This document shows, piece by piece, positions 1 through 8,296 of a stretch of DNA of 64,000 bases. The stretch is taken from the NCBI GenBank assembly GCA_037045355.1, contig JBAOHO010000022.1:1-64000 (forward strand). Reading direction: 5' to 3'. The stretch comes from Candidatus Nanopelagicales bacterium (GTDB taxonomy: Bacteria; Actinomycetota; Actinomycetes; S36-B12; GCA-2699445). The position numbers were made by a program, and so were the translations under genes. The notes beneath the pieces were generated by a model. That model was given only the letters and a program-made list of their open reading frames with translations, was not told where the DNA came from and made no database searches. How positions within the stretch are numbered: the stretch's first letter is position 1; every line of letters begins with the position of its first letter.

Positions 1-195
1 GACTGCATCGATCAAAGACAGATGAAGCGGCAGATCCAGACCGGGCAGAAAGCGCGTCATACACAGGGGGAGCAGATACAGCGGTAGCAACAGCAGATAG
101 CCCAGCCATAGCCACTGTCCTTCGGTAAGCGGTTGCCCACTCAAAGGCCCACAGCGCAAGCAGCGTTTCACCGACTCGAACATCTGGCCTCTCAT
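1..195 (-). CDS. N-terminal part of an uncharacterised membrane protein
   Basis: The minus strand encodes an open N-terminus that runs off the left edge of the window. It starts at ATG 195 (or ATG 183). A short basic stretch with a CxxC pair (C-L-R-C) is followed by a strongly hydrophobic helix rich in Leu, Tyr and Pro, then a Leu-Pro-Gly-Leu-Asp segment such as is often seen in the first periplasmic loop of multi-membrane-span enzymes. No family is assigned. It follows the alpha/alpha-toroid-like gene by 17 bases on the same strand, so the two are probably co-transcribed. The local GC is visibly lower than in the rest of the window. Confidence 0.45.
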   Translation of the reverse strand, partial: MRGQMFESVKRCLRCGPLSGQPLTEGQWLWLGYLLLLPLYLLPLCMTRFLPGLDLPLHLSLIDAV

Positions 196-212
196 ATCAC
201 GATTCCAGTCGG

Positions 213-1639
213 CTACATCCAACTTGCTATGGATGGCTCAGCAGCGTCCTTACGATTCGGTACGCGGTATGCGCGGGCAACACGAACACCACCGCCACTC
301 GAAGGCCCAGCAAAAAGACGCCCAGGATCATCGATTCCGAAGCTCACCGAACCGTCCGGTGTGATCAGTCCGCCACTTTCCGTGAGTGACCCAAACAGCG
401 TATACAGCAGCAGATAGCAGACCACCACGATCGCAGGGGTCCGTAGCAGCGGGGCACAGCAGCGAAGCATGGATCTCCATGGTGCCACCTCGGGACCGGA
501 GGTAAGGAACGCGAGGAGGAGTGCGTTCCCGATCGGACCTCCAGATGTAAAACGTGTCCGCCCCGCCCAGCTGAACGGCATACCAAACAAATGGGTGGTG
601 CGATAAATTCGCTCGAAGGGAGTCCTCTTTTCCAAACGCTCGCGCTGGTGCAAGCGCAAAACCGGTAGCAGATACTGACACCCCAAAGATCACCGGCCCG
701 CTGTCAATGTCTCCGAATCCATGGTGTCCACTTGCGTATTCACGAATCGCACCGAACCCAAAGAATGTCGATTCGTGCTTGAACAGACCATCGGCCAGAA
801 GCTGCGCGGTGCGACGATCGGCAAAGCCCGCAAAGTACGCAGCAAGTCCAGTTCCAGAGCCGCGTGGTGCATCATGCGGCTTACCAGATCGGGCCCCCAT
901 CCGCTGGATGACCAGGCCACTGGCAGCGTCGATCTGCACCCGTTTCACTCGCTCCGCCCAGTGCGCAAGAACTCTGTGATGATTCTCTCCGGTAACTCGA
1001 CCGTGCACGGCAATCGCCGCTGCCACGGCGGCTACATCGGTGGGATACGCCTCGCCCGGATAGGTTTCAATGAGCCCCGTGGCAGAAGCGAGTAGTCGGC
1101 GTTCATACGCAGCGATCAGGGCATCGTGTCGATCCGCAATCGACTTGGGAAAGTTCGGGATCGAGACCACGCCGAGCCATTCCCACAGCGAGTGCAGAGT
1201 AGCTGAGGTAGGCGTGTCCGTGCGTTCCCGACAAACTCTCCAGCGCATCTTCCCCATGCCACGCACGCCTGCCGAAGCGTCACGCATCTCCGGCAGAAAA
1301 CTCTTCTGCGCGGCACGGCTCAACATCGGCACATATCGTTCCTTCCACTCTGGATGCGCCAGACAGAGCTGAGCCAGTCCCAACGCTGTCATTTGATGAG
1401 TCACGAGCGCCCACTCACCAGCAAAGCGATTTTTCGCGGTTGTGCTGCGAGCCACATCATCTCGCAGCTCGAACGCAATCAGTTCTTGGGCAAGTGACTG
1501 TTGCAGGACCGGATCGCCGCGCAGCCAACGACTGGCATCGCGACCGCACAGCATTGGGGGCACCAGTCCGCACGATCAGCAGAGCAACCAGGAGCGGAAG
1601 GAACCAGCGGAGCAGCTTCACAAAGCAATGATATCGCAA
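213..1639 (-). CDS. probable alpha/alpha-toroid protein, linalool dehydratase/isomerase-like, frame broken twice
   Basis: Three reading frames together give one protein of about 474 aa. A hydrophobic signal/anchor begins at TTG 1639 (GTG 1621 is an alternative), a large central domain follows, and a C-terminal part contains S-G-G-P-I-G-N and a last membrane helix. The frames join if one base is removed from the G run at 1556-1560 and one from the GGG at 618-620. The central repeats (G-S-G-T-G-L, G-D-I-D-S-G-P-V, S-A-T-G-F-A-L) resemble uncharacterised proteins annotated as linalool dehydratase/isomerase-domain or six-hairpin proteins. The family call is from memory of such motifs and is tentative; no substrate is proposed. 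It lies 25 bases after the secreted-protein gene on the same strand. Confidence 0.5.
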
Positions 1640-1664
1640 CTGGCCAAGGTGACAGGATCAAACA

Positions 1665-2387
1665 TCACCAACGCCAGAAGTAGCGACCGTCGGCTCCCCA
1701 GGTGATTGGGAAGGTCTGCCGGATGGTGAAGCCGACTCCCAAGCCGCGTGCGAGCTGCTGGGTCCGATCGATGCGGAGCGCAAACGGACTGCCGTTATCA
1801 TCCCACCACTCCTCCCGCTGGGCGATGCAGGTCTCGCGACTGAAATAGGCATTCGCACAGCGAACAGGTGGGCTCCATCGTTGCCGATGCGCAAAGTGAA
1901 CGGTGAACGTACTGCCATCGGGATTGGGTCCGCTGATCGTGCCTTCGGCATACAGACAGTATCCGGTGCTAGGAATGTTCCACCTGACATAGTGCTGACG
2001 CCCCGCATCCAAGGGAACTGGTGTCATGCCGTTGCAGTTCGCATCACCGATGCTCTCGCTGGTCACCCGCTGTACGTTGCGGGTTGGGAGTCCGGTTCCA
2101 TCCGAGTACCCATCCACAAGCACCCACTGTCCATCCGCCGAGCGCAGGAACTTTTCACCATAGGAAGGAGGCCAGGAAGCCGGATCTCCCCATGAGATGT
2201 CCGATGAGGAAACGCTCTGCGGCGACCACGCCCACTGCCCTGCAACCGTGCCACCAGACCAGAACTGACCCGCTGATCTCGACTGCATCAGCGCATAGTC
2301 ATCCCATGTCTCCGCACGAGCCATGGGCATCACACCCGCAGACACCAAGAGAACAGCACAGACCTGGAATACTCGACCATTCGACAT
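1665..2387 (-). CDS. secreted protein of unknown function
   Basis: A 240-aa protein with a clear Sec-type signal peptide: a short basic start, a hydrophobic Val/Leu core and an A-R-A cleavage-like end near residue 26. The mature part is rich in Trp, Gly and Ser and has five Cys residues that could form disulphides outside the membrane. No catalytic motif is recognised. It starts at ATG 2387 without a strong ribosome site. Together with the next two minus-strand genes it forms a small block of lower GC, so horizontal acquisition of the block is possible. Function unknown. Confidence 0.6.
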   Translation of the reverse strand: MSNGRVFQVCAVLLVSAGVMPMARAETWDDYALMQSRSAGQFWSGGTVAGQWAWSPQSVSSSDISWGDPASWPPSYGEKFLRSADGQWVLVDGYSDGTGLPTRNVQRVTSESIGDANCNGMTPVPLDAGRQHYVRWNIPSTGYCLYAEGTISGPNPDGSTFTVHFAHRQRWSPPVRCANAYFSRETCIAQREEWWDDNGSPFALRIDRTQQLARGLGVGFTIRQTFPITWGADGRYFWRW

Positions 2388-2476
2388 GTGGGCAGCCTAT
2401 CACGGGAGCAAAGGAGAAGGCCGGATAAACCGAGTGAACCACTGGATCGCAGTCAGATGGGCGGATTGGGTCTCCA

Positions 2477-2686
2477 TCAGTGCCGCCAGAGCAGAGTATA
2501 GAGCATGACCAGTATCAGGAGGACGGCGGCAGTGAGCAGAACATAACGCCCGGTGTGGGTACGAAGGAAGGACGGTCGCAAGCCTGCGAAGTCCTCAGCC
2601 CAGCCTTGGAAGTGGACGCCGCACTCGGGACAGGTTGTCGAAGACGCAGCAATCGAGCAGCGACACCTAGGACACAGGACGGCCAG
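2477..2686 (-). CDS. small zinc-ribbon protein with one C-terminal membrane helix
   Basis: An open frame not obvious from long ORFs encodes C-P-R-C-R-C, then about 11 residues, then C-P-E-C-G, which is a typical zinc ribbon, followed by a linker and a C-terminal hydrophobic helix (Leu/Val-rich, ending W-R-H) before TGA at 2477-2479. No ATG or GTG start is visible; CTG 2686 is only a placeholder. The frame upstream stays open into the neighbouring membrane segment. Removing two bases near 2690 would fuse it to that segment, so this may be the C-terminal part of one longer protein. Confidence 0.4.
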   Translation of the reverse strand: MAVLCPRCRCSIAASSTTCPECGVHFQGWAEDFAGLRPSFLRTHTGRYVLLTAAVLLILVMLYTLLWRH

Positions 2687-2871
2687 GCCGACAGCCCCGC
2701 GATGATCAGGCCGCCGATGGCCAGCGAAATCACGGCCCCACGCAGCAGGTTCGACGTGGAGTCCCCGATTTCGTCGTAAGGGACCCCGTTGATCTTCGAA
2801 ACAACGGTGATGATCACCACGTAGAGGACCCAGATGCCGATGCCCACCAGAGCATTTGGTTCAACGCGCAT
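2687..2871 (-). pseudogene. N-terminal fragment of a two-helix membrane protein, CPBP-like
   Basis: Starting at ATG 2871 (or GTG 2907), the minus strand encodes two hydrophobic helices separated by a polar loop (V-S-K-I-N-G-V-P-Y-D). This resembles the N-terminus of actinobacterial CPBP-family intramembrane proteases. None of the CPBP catalytic motifs (EE-xxx-R, FxxxH, HxxxB) follow. After the second helix the frame runs into unlikely sequence, and a zinc ribbon lies in another frame. It is either a truncated gene or the front half of a single zinc-ribbon membrane protein broken by a two-base insertion. The CPBP assignment is weak. Confidence 0.3.
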
Positions 2872-2907
2872 GTAGGTGTGTAGACCGGCGAGATCACCGG
2901 CGACCAA

Positions 2908-3096
2908 GGACCTGCGGGGCGATTCGTCCCTGAAACCGCTACGCGCTTGAGTGTTGTGCTATTGCGCCGATTTCTGCACCACATCCGCCGCGACGATGAG
3001 CACCTGTCCAGTACACGGGCCTCACCCGGCGTCATTGCCAATATGCGCCACCGCCGCGTCGATCCGCACGTGGCCGGGTTCTGTTTCGGCGTGAGA
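2908..3096. other. stretch without a recognised gene, left of the insertion sequence
   Basis: Short open frames exist on both strands (for example one on minus ending near 2814), but none has a start with a ribosome site, a domain or a credible composition. The right end of this stretch touches the left inverted repeat of the ISL3-type element. It could be the remnant of an older mobile element, but I see no proof. Confidence 0.3.
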
Positions 3097-3126
3097 GAAA
3101 CCCCTTGATAACCGGCTCTTCTGACG
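3097..3126 (+). repeat. left terminal inverted repeat of the ISL3-type element
   Basis: Its reverse complement matches 4574-4604 at most positions, with the runs CGTCAG, AAGGGGTTTC and a central GGCCxG-like block in register. It lies about 100 bases upstream of the transposase start. Confidence 0.75.
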
Positions 3127-3227
3127 TACCTGTGGGTGTCTGAGCGACCCGGAACGAGGCGCACGCCGCTTCCTGTCTAGGTTTCTGAGCTGTCAAGGAA
3201 CAGGAACCAGTGACACAGGAGAGCGGC

Positions 3228-4562
3228 GTGCGTGATGTCAGCCTATGGCGGGCTCTGTTGGGCGTCGAGAAGACGGTGATCGAGCGGCGTCGAGTTCGAT
3301 GAGGATGCCGAGGTCGCTGGTCGCGCACGTGCGGCCGCGACGAGACGGCACGCGGGACCGGTGCGGGCGTATGCCGGCGCGCGCAGTCCGGGTATGACAC
3401 CGGGCGCGGGACGCCGGCGGTGGCGAGCGCTGGACCTGGGCACGGTCCGCGGCGATGCTGGAGGCCGACGCCCCGCGGGTGACGCTGCCGCGGTCCATGG
3501 GGTGGTGGTCGCAGTCGGTGCCGTGGGCGCGCCACGGCGCCGGGCCACACGCTACGCCTTCGATGAGCAGGTGGCGTGGCTGGCCACCCAGGCGTCGAAG
3601 TCCACGGTGACGCAGCTGATGCGGATCGCGTGGCGCACGGTCGGGTCGATCATCACCCGGGTCTGGGCCGACATCGATGCCGCGCAGCGACCGGCTCGAC
3701 CGGGCTGCGCCGGATCGGGATCGACGAGATCTCCTACAAGCGGGGCCACAAGTACCTGATCGTCGTGGTCGACCACGACACCCGGCGGCTGGTGTGGGCC
3801 GCGCCCGGGTCGCGACAAGCGCCACCGTGAGCGAGTTCTTCGACGCTGCTCGGCCCGGCAGCGGTGCGCCGCAGATCACCCACGTCAGCGCCGATGGCGG
3901 CGGACTTCATCGACGCCATCGTCGCGCGCCGACTGTCCGGCACGCGGTGCGGGTGCGCCGATCCGTTCCACGTCGTGCGCTGGGCCACCGACGCCCTCGA
4001 CGAGGTCCGCCGCGACGCCTGGAACGACGCCCGAACCGAGCTCGCAACGAGGCGAACCGCGCGGTCCGCGGCACGGCCACGCGCCGACGCTCCGCCGCGG
4101 CCCGGCCAGCGAGCGGGCCAAGGCACTGCAAGGGTGCCCGCTACGCGCTGTGGAAGAACCCCGAGAACCTCACCGACAGCCAGCAGGCCAAGCTCGACGT
4201 GGATCGCCGACGACCGACCCCAGGCTGCACCGCGCCGTACCTGCTCAAGGAAGGCCTGCGGCTGGTGTTCCAGCTGCCCTACGACGACGCGGCCGAAGCC
4301 CTCGACCGGTGGATCAGCTGGGCCCGCCGCTGCCGCATCCCAGCGTTCGTCAAACTGCAGAAGAGCATCGTCAAACACCGCGCCCGGATCCTGGCCGCGA
4401 TCGAACACAACCTGTCCAACGGACTCATCGAGTCCACCAACACCAAGATCCGACTGATCACCCGCAATGGCGCTACGGCTTCCAATCTCCCGAGGCCCTC
4501 ATCGCGCTGGCGATGCTCAGCCCTCGGCGGCCATCCACCGACCCTGCCCGGCCGGCCAATGA
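3228..4562 (+). pseudogene. ISL3-family transposase, frame broken many times
   Basis: GTG 3228 is preceded by AGGAG and begins the N-terminus V-R-D-V-S-L-W-R-A-L-L-G-V-E-K, typical of ISL3 transposases. Pieces of the DDE core follow in shifting frames: Y-A-F-D-E-Q-V-A-W-L-A, R-R-I-G-I-D-E-I-S-Y-K-R-G-H, V-V-V-D-H-D-T, H-V-S-A-D, A-D-P-F-H-V-V-R-W-A, A-R-Y-A-L-W-K-N-P-E-N-L-T, and I-E-S-T-N-T-K-I-R-L-I-T-R near the C-terminus. Removing about a dozen single extra bases restores one continuous protein of roughly 440 aa; I found no place where a base must clearly be added. It may therefore be a functional transposase with a poor consensus sequence. The stop is uncertain (about 4562). Confidence 0.75.
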
Positions 4563-4573
4563 CCCACGAGATC

Positions 4574-4604
4574 CGTCAGGAGGGCCCGATAACCAAGGGG
4601 TTTC
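4574..4604 (-). repeat. right terminal inverted repeat of the ISL3-type element
   Basis: Pairs with 3097-3126 and marks the right end of the element, directly before the tRNA-Val gene. Confidence 0.75.
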
Positions 4605-4608
4605 GGGG

Positions 4609-4680
<72 letters not shown>

Positions 4681-4877
4681 ATCTGTGACCCCGGAGGGCC
4701 ATACATCTGAAGCGTCACGAGAATACACCGCACGATTCGCGCCCCGCCCACTCGACGGGGCAAGCGATGCGGAACAGGGAGGCAGTCAGGGACTAGGACC
4801 TGGCGGACCAATGGTCCTATGGTCGGGCGTTCGCAGGTGCGGGACGGTTGACTCAACCACGACCAAGGAGATCGTCG

Positions 4878-5276
4878 ATGAACACGACCACACGTACCGC
4901 CATCGCGCTGACCGCAGGTACCGCGCTTCTGTTGATTCCGGTTGGAGTGGGTGCTGCCAAGGATGACAACCGCGCTGAGGTGCGCGTCATCGGGGACTGT
5001 TCAGCACGCACCGACTGGAAACTCAAGGCCAAGGAACGTGACGGCGGACTCGAAGTCGAGTTCGAGGTGGACTCGAATCGAGTGGGCCAGACCTGGGCAT
5101 TTGTGATTTCGCGGAACGGGGCCCAATTCGCCCAGGGCAATCGGCGCACGACGGCCCCCAGCGGATCGTTCAGTGTGGAGCGCCGGACGGTTGGCAGCGA
5201 AGGGCCGGACACGATCACGGCACGGTCTCAGAACGTGCGCACCGGTGAGGTCTGTCTGGCCACACTGTCGATCTGA
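4878..5276 (+). CDS. small secreted protein of unknown function
   Basis: A 132-aa protein starting at ATG 4878, chosen because AAGGAG lies 6 bases upstream; the GTG/ATG codons further upstream lack a ribosome site. The N-terminus is a Sec signal peptide (Thr/Arg, then an Ala/Leu/Ile core, ending V-G-A-A near residue 27). The mature part is acidic/basic mixed, predicted beta-rich, with two Cys (one after the signal, one near the C-terminus) that may form a disulphide. No known domain is recognised. It stands alone between the tRNA and the sensor kinase. Confidence 0.75.
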   Translation: MNTTTRTAIALTAGTALLLIPVGVGAAKDDNRAEVRVIGDCSARTDWKLKAKERDGGLEVEFEVDSNRVGQTWAFVISRNGAQFAQGNRRTTAPSGSFSVERRTVGSEGPDTITARSQNVRTGEVCLATLSI

Positions 5277-5457
5277 CCGGTGGTCCGGACCCCCTGCGGC
5301 TTCAGGTCACGGCCCTCGTGAGAACTGCCCTTGCGAGGAGCCCGGTGATTGGTCGGCCGGCGCTTGCTCCTGCCGACGGTCAAGAAGGAACCGAGTGTCG
5401 ACCCGCCGAGGAAGGGGATCGGTTCCCAAGGGCGGTTGCAGCATCAAGAATCATCCC

Positions 5458-6751
5458 GTGAACACCACCCAGCCGCTCCAGAAGTCGGTGGGACGCCAGG
5501 TGGCGCGAATTCGCGGTCCCGGGCTTCATTGCCCTGGTGGCGTTGGCGATTGTTTCGTACGTCATCGCACAGCGAGTGGCTGCCGACGAGGCGCTGCGGG
5601 ACGCCACGGAGTTGGCCGAAGTCATGGCCCGAGCAGCAGTGGAGCCGGAGTTGGAGGGGGCCGACCTCACTCGTTCGGTGGGGCTGTCCGGACTGGACAG
5701 ACTGGCCAGGCAGAAATTGCTGGCTGATCCGGTCGTGGCGATCCGCCTGTGGGCCGACGACGGGACCATTGTGTATGCAACGGAGCCGCGGCTGATCGGC
5801 CAACGATTCGAGTTGGGGCCGGATGAACGCGAGATCCTCAACGATGGAGGTATCGCCGCAGAGGTCAGCGACCTCGGCAAGCCGGAGAACCGATATGAAC
5901 GAGGTTTCGGTGAACTGGTTGAGGTCTACCTTCCTGTTGAAGCCGACGGGGACAACCGCTATCTGTTCGAGATCTACGCCAGTCAGTCCGCAATCGACCA
6001 GGCGGCCCAACGGATCATGGCGGCTTTCACGCCAGTTCTGGTGGGGTCACTCGTCGTCCTGACCGGCATCCTGATCGGGCTGGCCTGGCGGATGGCGCGA
6101 CGACTCCAGCAGGAGAACACGGTGCGGGAGCGGTTGCTGCACCACGCGTTGGACTCCTCGGAGACCGAGCGTCGCCGGATTGCCGCGGACCTTCATGATG
6201 GAGTGGTGCAGGATCTGGCAGGGGTCACTTACGCGCTGGCTGCAATGGCGGATCAGGCTGACGACCCCGCAGCTCGTGGCAAACTCGACCGCACAGCGAT
6301 GACGACGAGGAGCGCAGTGCGCAGTCTCCGATCTCTCTTGCTGGACATCTATCCTCAATCGCTCAGCGAGGCCGGACTGAACGCAGCCCTGGCCGATCTG
6401 GTGTCCGGCTTGCCACCTTCAATGCGAGGTGAGGTGTCGATGCCTGATCCGGTCACGTTGGATGACTCCCAGCAATCGGCCATCTATCGGGCAGCCCGGG
6501 AATCGATCCACAACGCCGCCCGACACTCGGCGGCGACTCAGGTCCAGGTTGGTGTCAGGCCCCGTTCCGACGGTGGGGCAGTGCTCACGGTCCGCGACGA
6601 TGGTTCCGGGTTCAACCCCGCGGAAGTCCCTGCCGGGCATTTCGGTATCGCACTACTGCGCGACTTGGCGACGTCGGTCGGCGGCAACTACGCGATCGAT
6701 TCGAGTCCGGGGCGCGGGACACTGGTCACGTTTGCGGTGCCGGGTCGATGA
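5458..6751 (+). CDS. NarL-type sensor histidine kinase, one apparent extra base near the start
   Basis: A sensor kinase of about 430 aa. It has one N-terminal membrane helix, an extracytoplasmic sensor region of roughly 150 residues, a second helix (around bases 6030-6090), a HisKA_3 dimerisation/phosphoacceptor segment with D-L-H-D-G-V, and a HATPase with the N box (H-N-A-A-R-H-S), D-D-G-S-G-F and a G-box G-I-A-L-L. GTG 5458 gives a natural basic N-terminus if one base of 5499-5503 is removed; otherwise the shortest uninterrupted frame starts at GTG 5537 inside the first helix. The response regulator overlaps its stop by ATGA. The signal sensed is unknown. Confidence 0.85.
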
Positions 6752-7404
6752 TCCGGGTTGTCGTGGCCGACGACCACGCTGTCATGCGCGAAGGCCTGGT
6801 CATGCTGCTGGAGACCCGTGCCGAGATGCAGGTTGTCGCCCAGGCCGAGAACGGTGAACAGGCGGTGGAGCGCGCGATCCGTCAACGCGCCGACGTCGTC
6901 CTCATGGATATCTCAATGCCGGTGCTCGACGGTGTGGCCGCAACGCGGCTGCTGTACGACCGCGCACCCGATGTGGCAGTAGTGATCTTGACGACCTTCG
7001 CGGACAGCAAGAAGGTCATGGCCAGCCTCGAGGCCGGTGCGGTCGGCTACCTGATGAAGGACAGTGCCGCAGCCGACGTCATCGCCGGAGTCGTGGCGGC
7101 GGCGAACGGTGGGTCCCCCTTGGATCCGCGCGTGGCTCGCTCACTGGTCGAGGCGCAGCGGCGCGACCCGGCGCCGCAGAATGACGTGACTCTGACGGTC
7201 AAGCAGGGCGAGGTCTTGTCATTGGTTGCCGAGGGCCTTTCGAATCGGCTCATCGCCCGGCAGATGGGCATCTCCGAGAAGACCGTCAAGACCCATCTCA
7301 CGACGATCTACGCACTGCTGGGGGTGACCGACCGGGTACAGGCTGCGGTTTGGGCGCAACGACACCTACCCACACTGGGCTGGAGCCGGCCCTCAGACTG
7401 CTGA
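6748..7404 (+). CDS. NarL/FixJ-family response regulator
   Basis: A 218-aa two-domain regulator. The receiver domain has the acidic pair D8-D9, phosphoacceptor Asp54 (in V-L-M-D-I-S-M-P), the conserved Thr of I-L-T-T-F and the Lys of L-M-K-D. A LuxR-type helix-turn-helix follows at about residues 145-205 (L-V-A-E-G-L-S-N-R-L-I-A ... S-E-K-T-V-K-T-H). It overlaps the kinase gene by four bases, so the pair forms one two-component system. Target genes cannot be told from the sequence; the downstream SsgA-family gene, 280 bases away, is one possibility. Confidence 0.92.
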   Translation: MIRVVVADDHAVMREGLVMLLETRAEMQVVAQAENGEQAVERAIRQRADVVLMDISMPVLDGVAATRLLYDRAPDVAVVILTTFADSKKVMASLEAGAVGYLMKDSAAADVIAGVVAAANGGSPLDPRVARSLVEAQRRDPAPQNDVTLTVKQGEVLSLVAEGLSNRLIARQMGISEKTVKTHLTTIYALLGVTDRVQAAVWAQRHLPTLGWSRPSDC

Positions 7405-7683
7405 TCGACCCGCCATCCGTCCCGAACGGAGTAATCGCGGGCGCGTTCGGAGTAATGGCACTTGTCCGATTCGTGTGGGTCCGAACCGTCTGTAAGGGTG
7501 AACTTGGGGAGTCACCCGCGCGGCGTCGCCTAATCGTGACCGGCGCGGGGAACATAGGAACCCGCGTGGGCGTCTGAATTGGGCAGGCGCCAGGGGTGCC
7601 AGACCGGACTGTGACCTTTTCTACACCGGGGGTCAGGTGTGGTGGTTCGGGTCATGGGCACACCGGGGCTGGGAGGAGCAGAC

Positions 7684-8112
7684 ATGAAACCATCACAACC
7701 CGCACCGATGCTGTCCAGCGACGTGCTGATGCAGGTTGTCGTCGACGATGACAACCGGGTGTCCATGGCTGCCACGCTCGGTTACACCGCCCTCGATCCC
7801 TACGCCGTCTCGGTCACCTTCCGCACCGCGGAGGGAGACATCACCTGGACCTTCGCCCGCGACCTTCTGAAACAGGGCATGAGCGACGCCGTCGGCGAAG
7901 GAGACATCCGGATTCGTCCGGCGCACCCGAGCCGGGGCCCGATCTTGAACCTGTCGCTGTCGTCCCCGAGTGGGACCGCCGACATCGAGGCTCCGCGCCA
8001 CGACGTCGCCGCGTTTCTGGGGGACACGTTCGACATGGTCCCGGAGGGCTCCGAGTGGATGTACCTCGACCTGGACCGCACGATCGACGATCTTCTGGCC
8101 GATCCGCTCTGA
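7684..8112 (+). CDS. SsgA-family sporulation/cell division regulator (SALP)
   Basis: A 142-aa protein starting at ATG 7684 behind GGGAGGAG. It matches the SsgA-like protein family in length and pattern: an N-terminal beta-rich half with D-P-Y-A-V-S-V-T-F and a W-T-F-A-R-D-L-L block, followed by G-D-I-R-I-R-P and a C-terminal F-L-x-D-T-F segment. In streptomycetes these proteins position FtsZ and guide septation and peptidoglycan growth during sporulation. It is closest in character to the general SsgB type, but that is inference. Its presence argues for a mycelial or otherwise morphologically complex actinobacterium, or a descendant that kept one SALP. Confidence 0.85.
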   Translation: MKPSQPAPMLSSDVLMQVVVDDDNRVSMAATLGYTALDPYAVSVTFRTAEGDITWTFARDLLKQGMSDAVGEGDIRIRPAHPSRGPILNLSLSSPSGTADIEAPRHDVAAFLGDTFDMVPEGSEWMYLDLDRTIDDLLADPL

Positions 8113-8129
8113 CGTCGTCCTCAGCGCTG

Positions 8130-8200
8130 GCACCATCCCCACCCTGACGCCACCCGCCCGCTGACGCCATCCCCCTCCGCTGACGCCATCCCCCCCTGAC
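8130..8200. repeat. short tandem repeat between the SsgA-family gene and thrS
   Basis: Three or four imperfect units of 16-20 bases built on CTGACGCCATCCCC, separated by short C-rich tails, lie in the gap before thrS. They have no coding capacity and no CRISPR-like spacing. Confidence 0.6.
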
Positions 8201-8296
8201 GGGCCCTCGCGCTCGCTCCTTCCCCGCTCCGATGTCACAGCGGATGTGCTCCGAAGCCGGGCAACCGGGCGACCCGAGCCCCCCTACGATGGGGCC

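Larger units (their letters stand above)
3097..4604 (+). mobile_element. ISL3-family insertion sequence, about 1.5 kb
   Basis: The element is bounded by imperfect inverted repeats of about 30 bases: 3097-3126 at the left and 4574-4604 at the right. They share the outer GAAACCCCTTG core and the inner CTGACG end. Inside is one transposase gene of the ISL3 type. Size and organisation fit ISL3 elements (about 1.3-1.6 kb, one long transposase). No 8-base target duplication is visible: the flanking bases at 3089-3096 and 4605-4612 differ. The right end lies 4 bases from the 3' end of a tRNA-Val gene. Confidence 0.8.

Noticed and set aside
2814..3164. Minus-strand open frame across the left IS border
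   Set aside because: It crosses the inverted repeat, has no start signal and no recognisable domain.
3228..4562. Old, decayed insertion sequence
   Set aside because: Protein motifs and terminal repeats are well preserved, and the breaks are all insertions. Decay by mutation would also leave deletions and stop codons.
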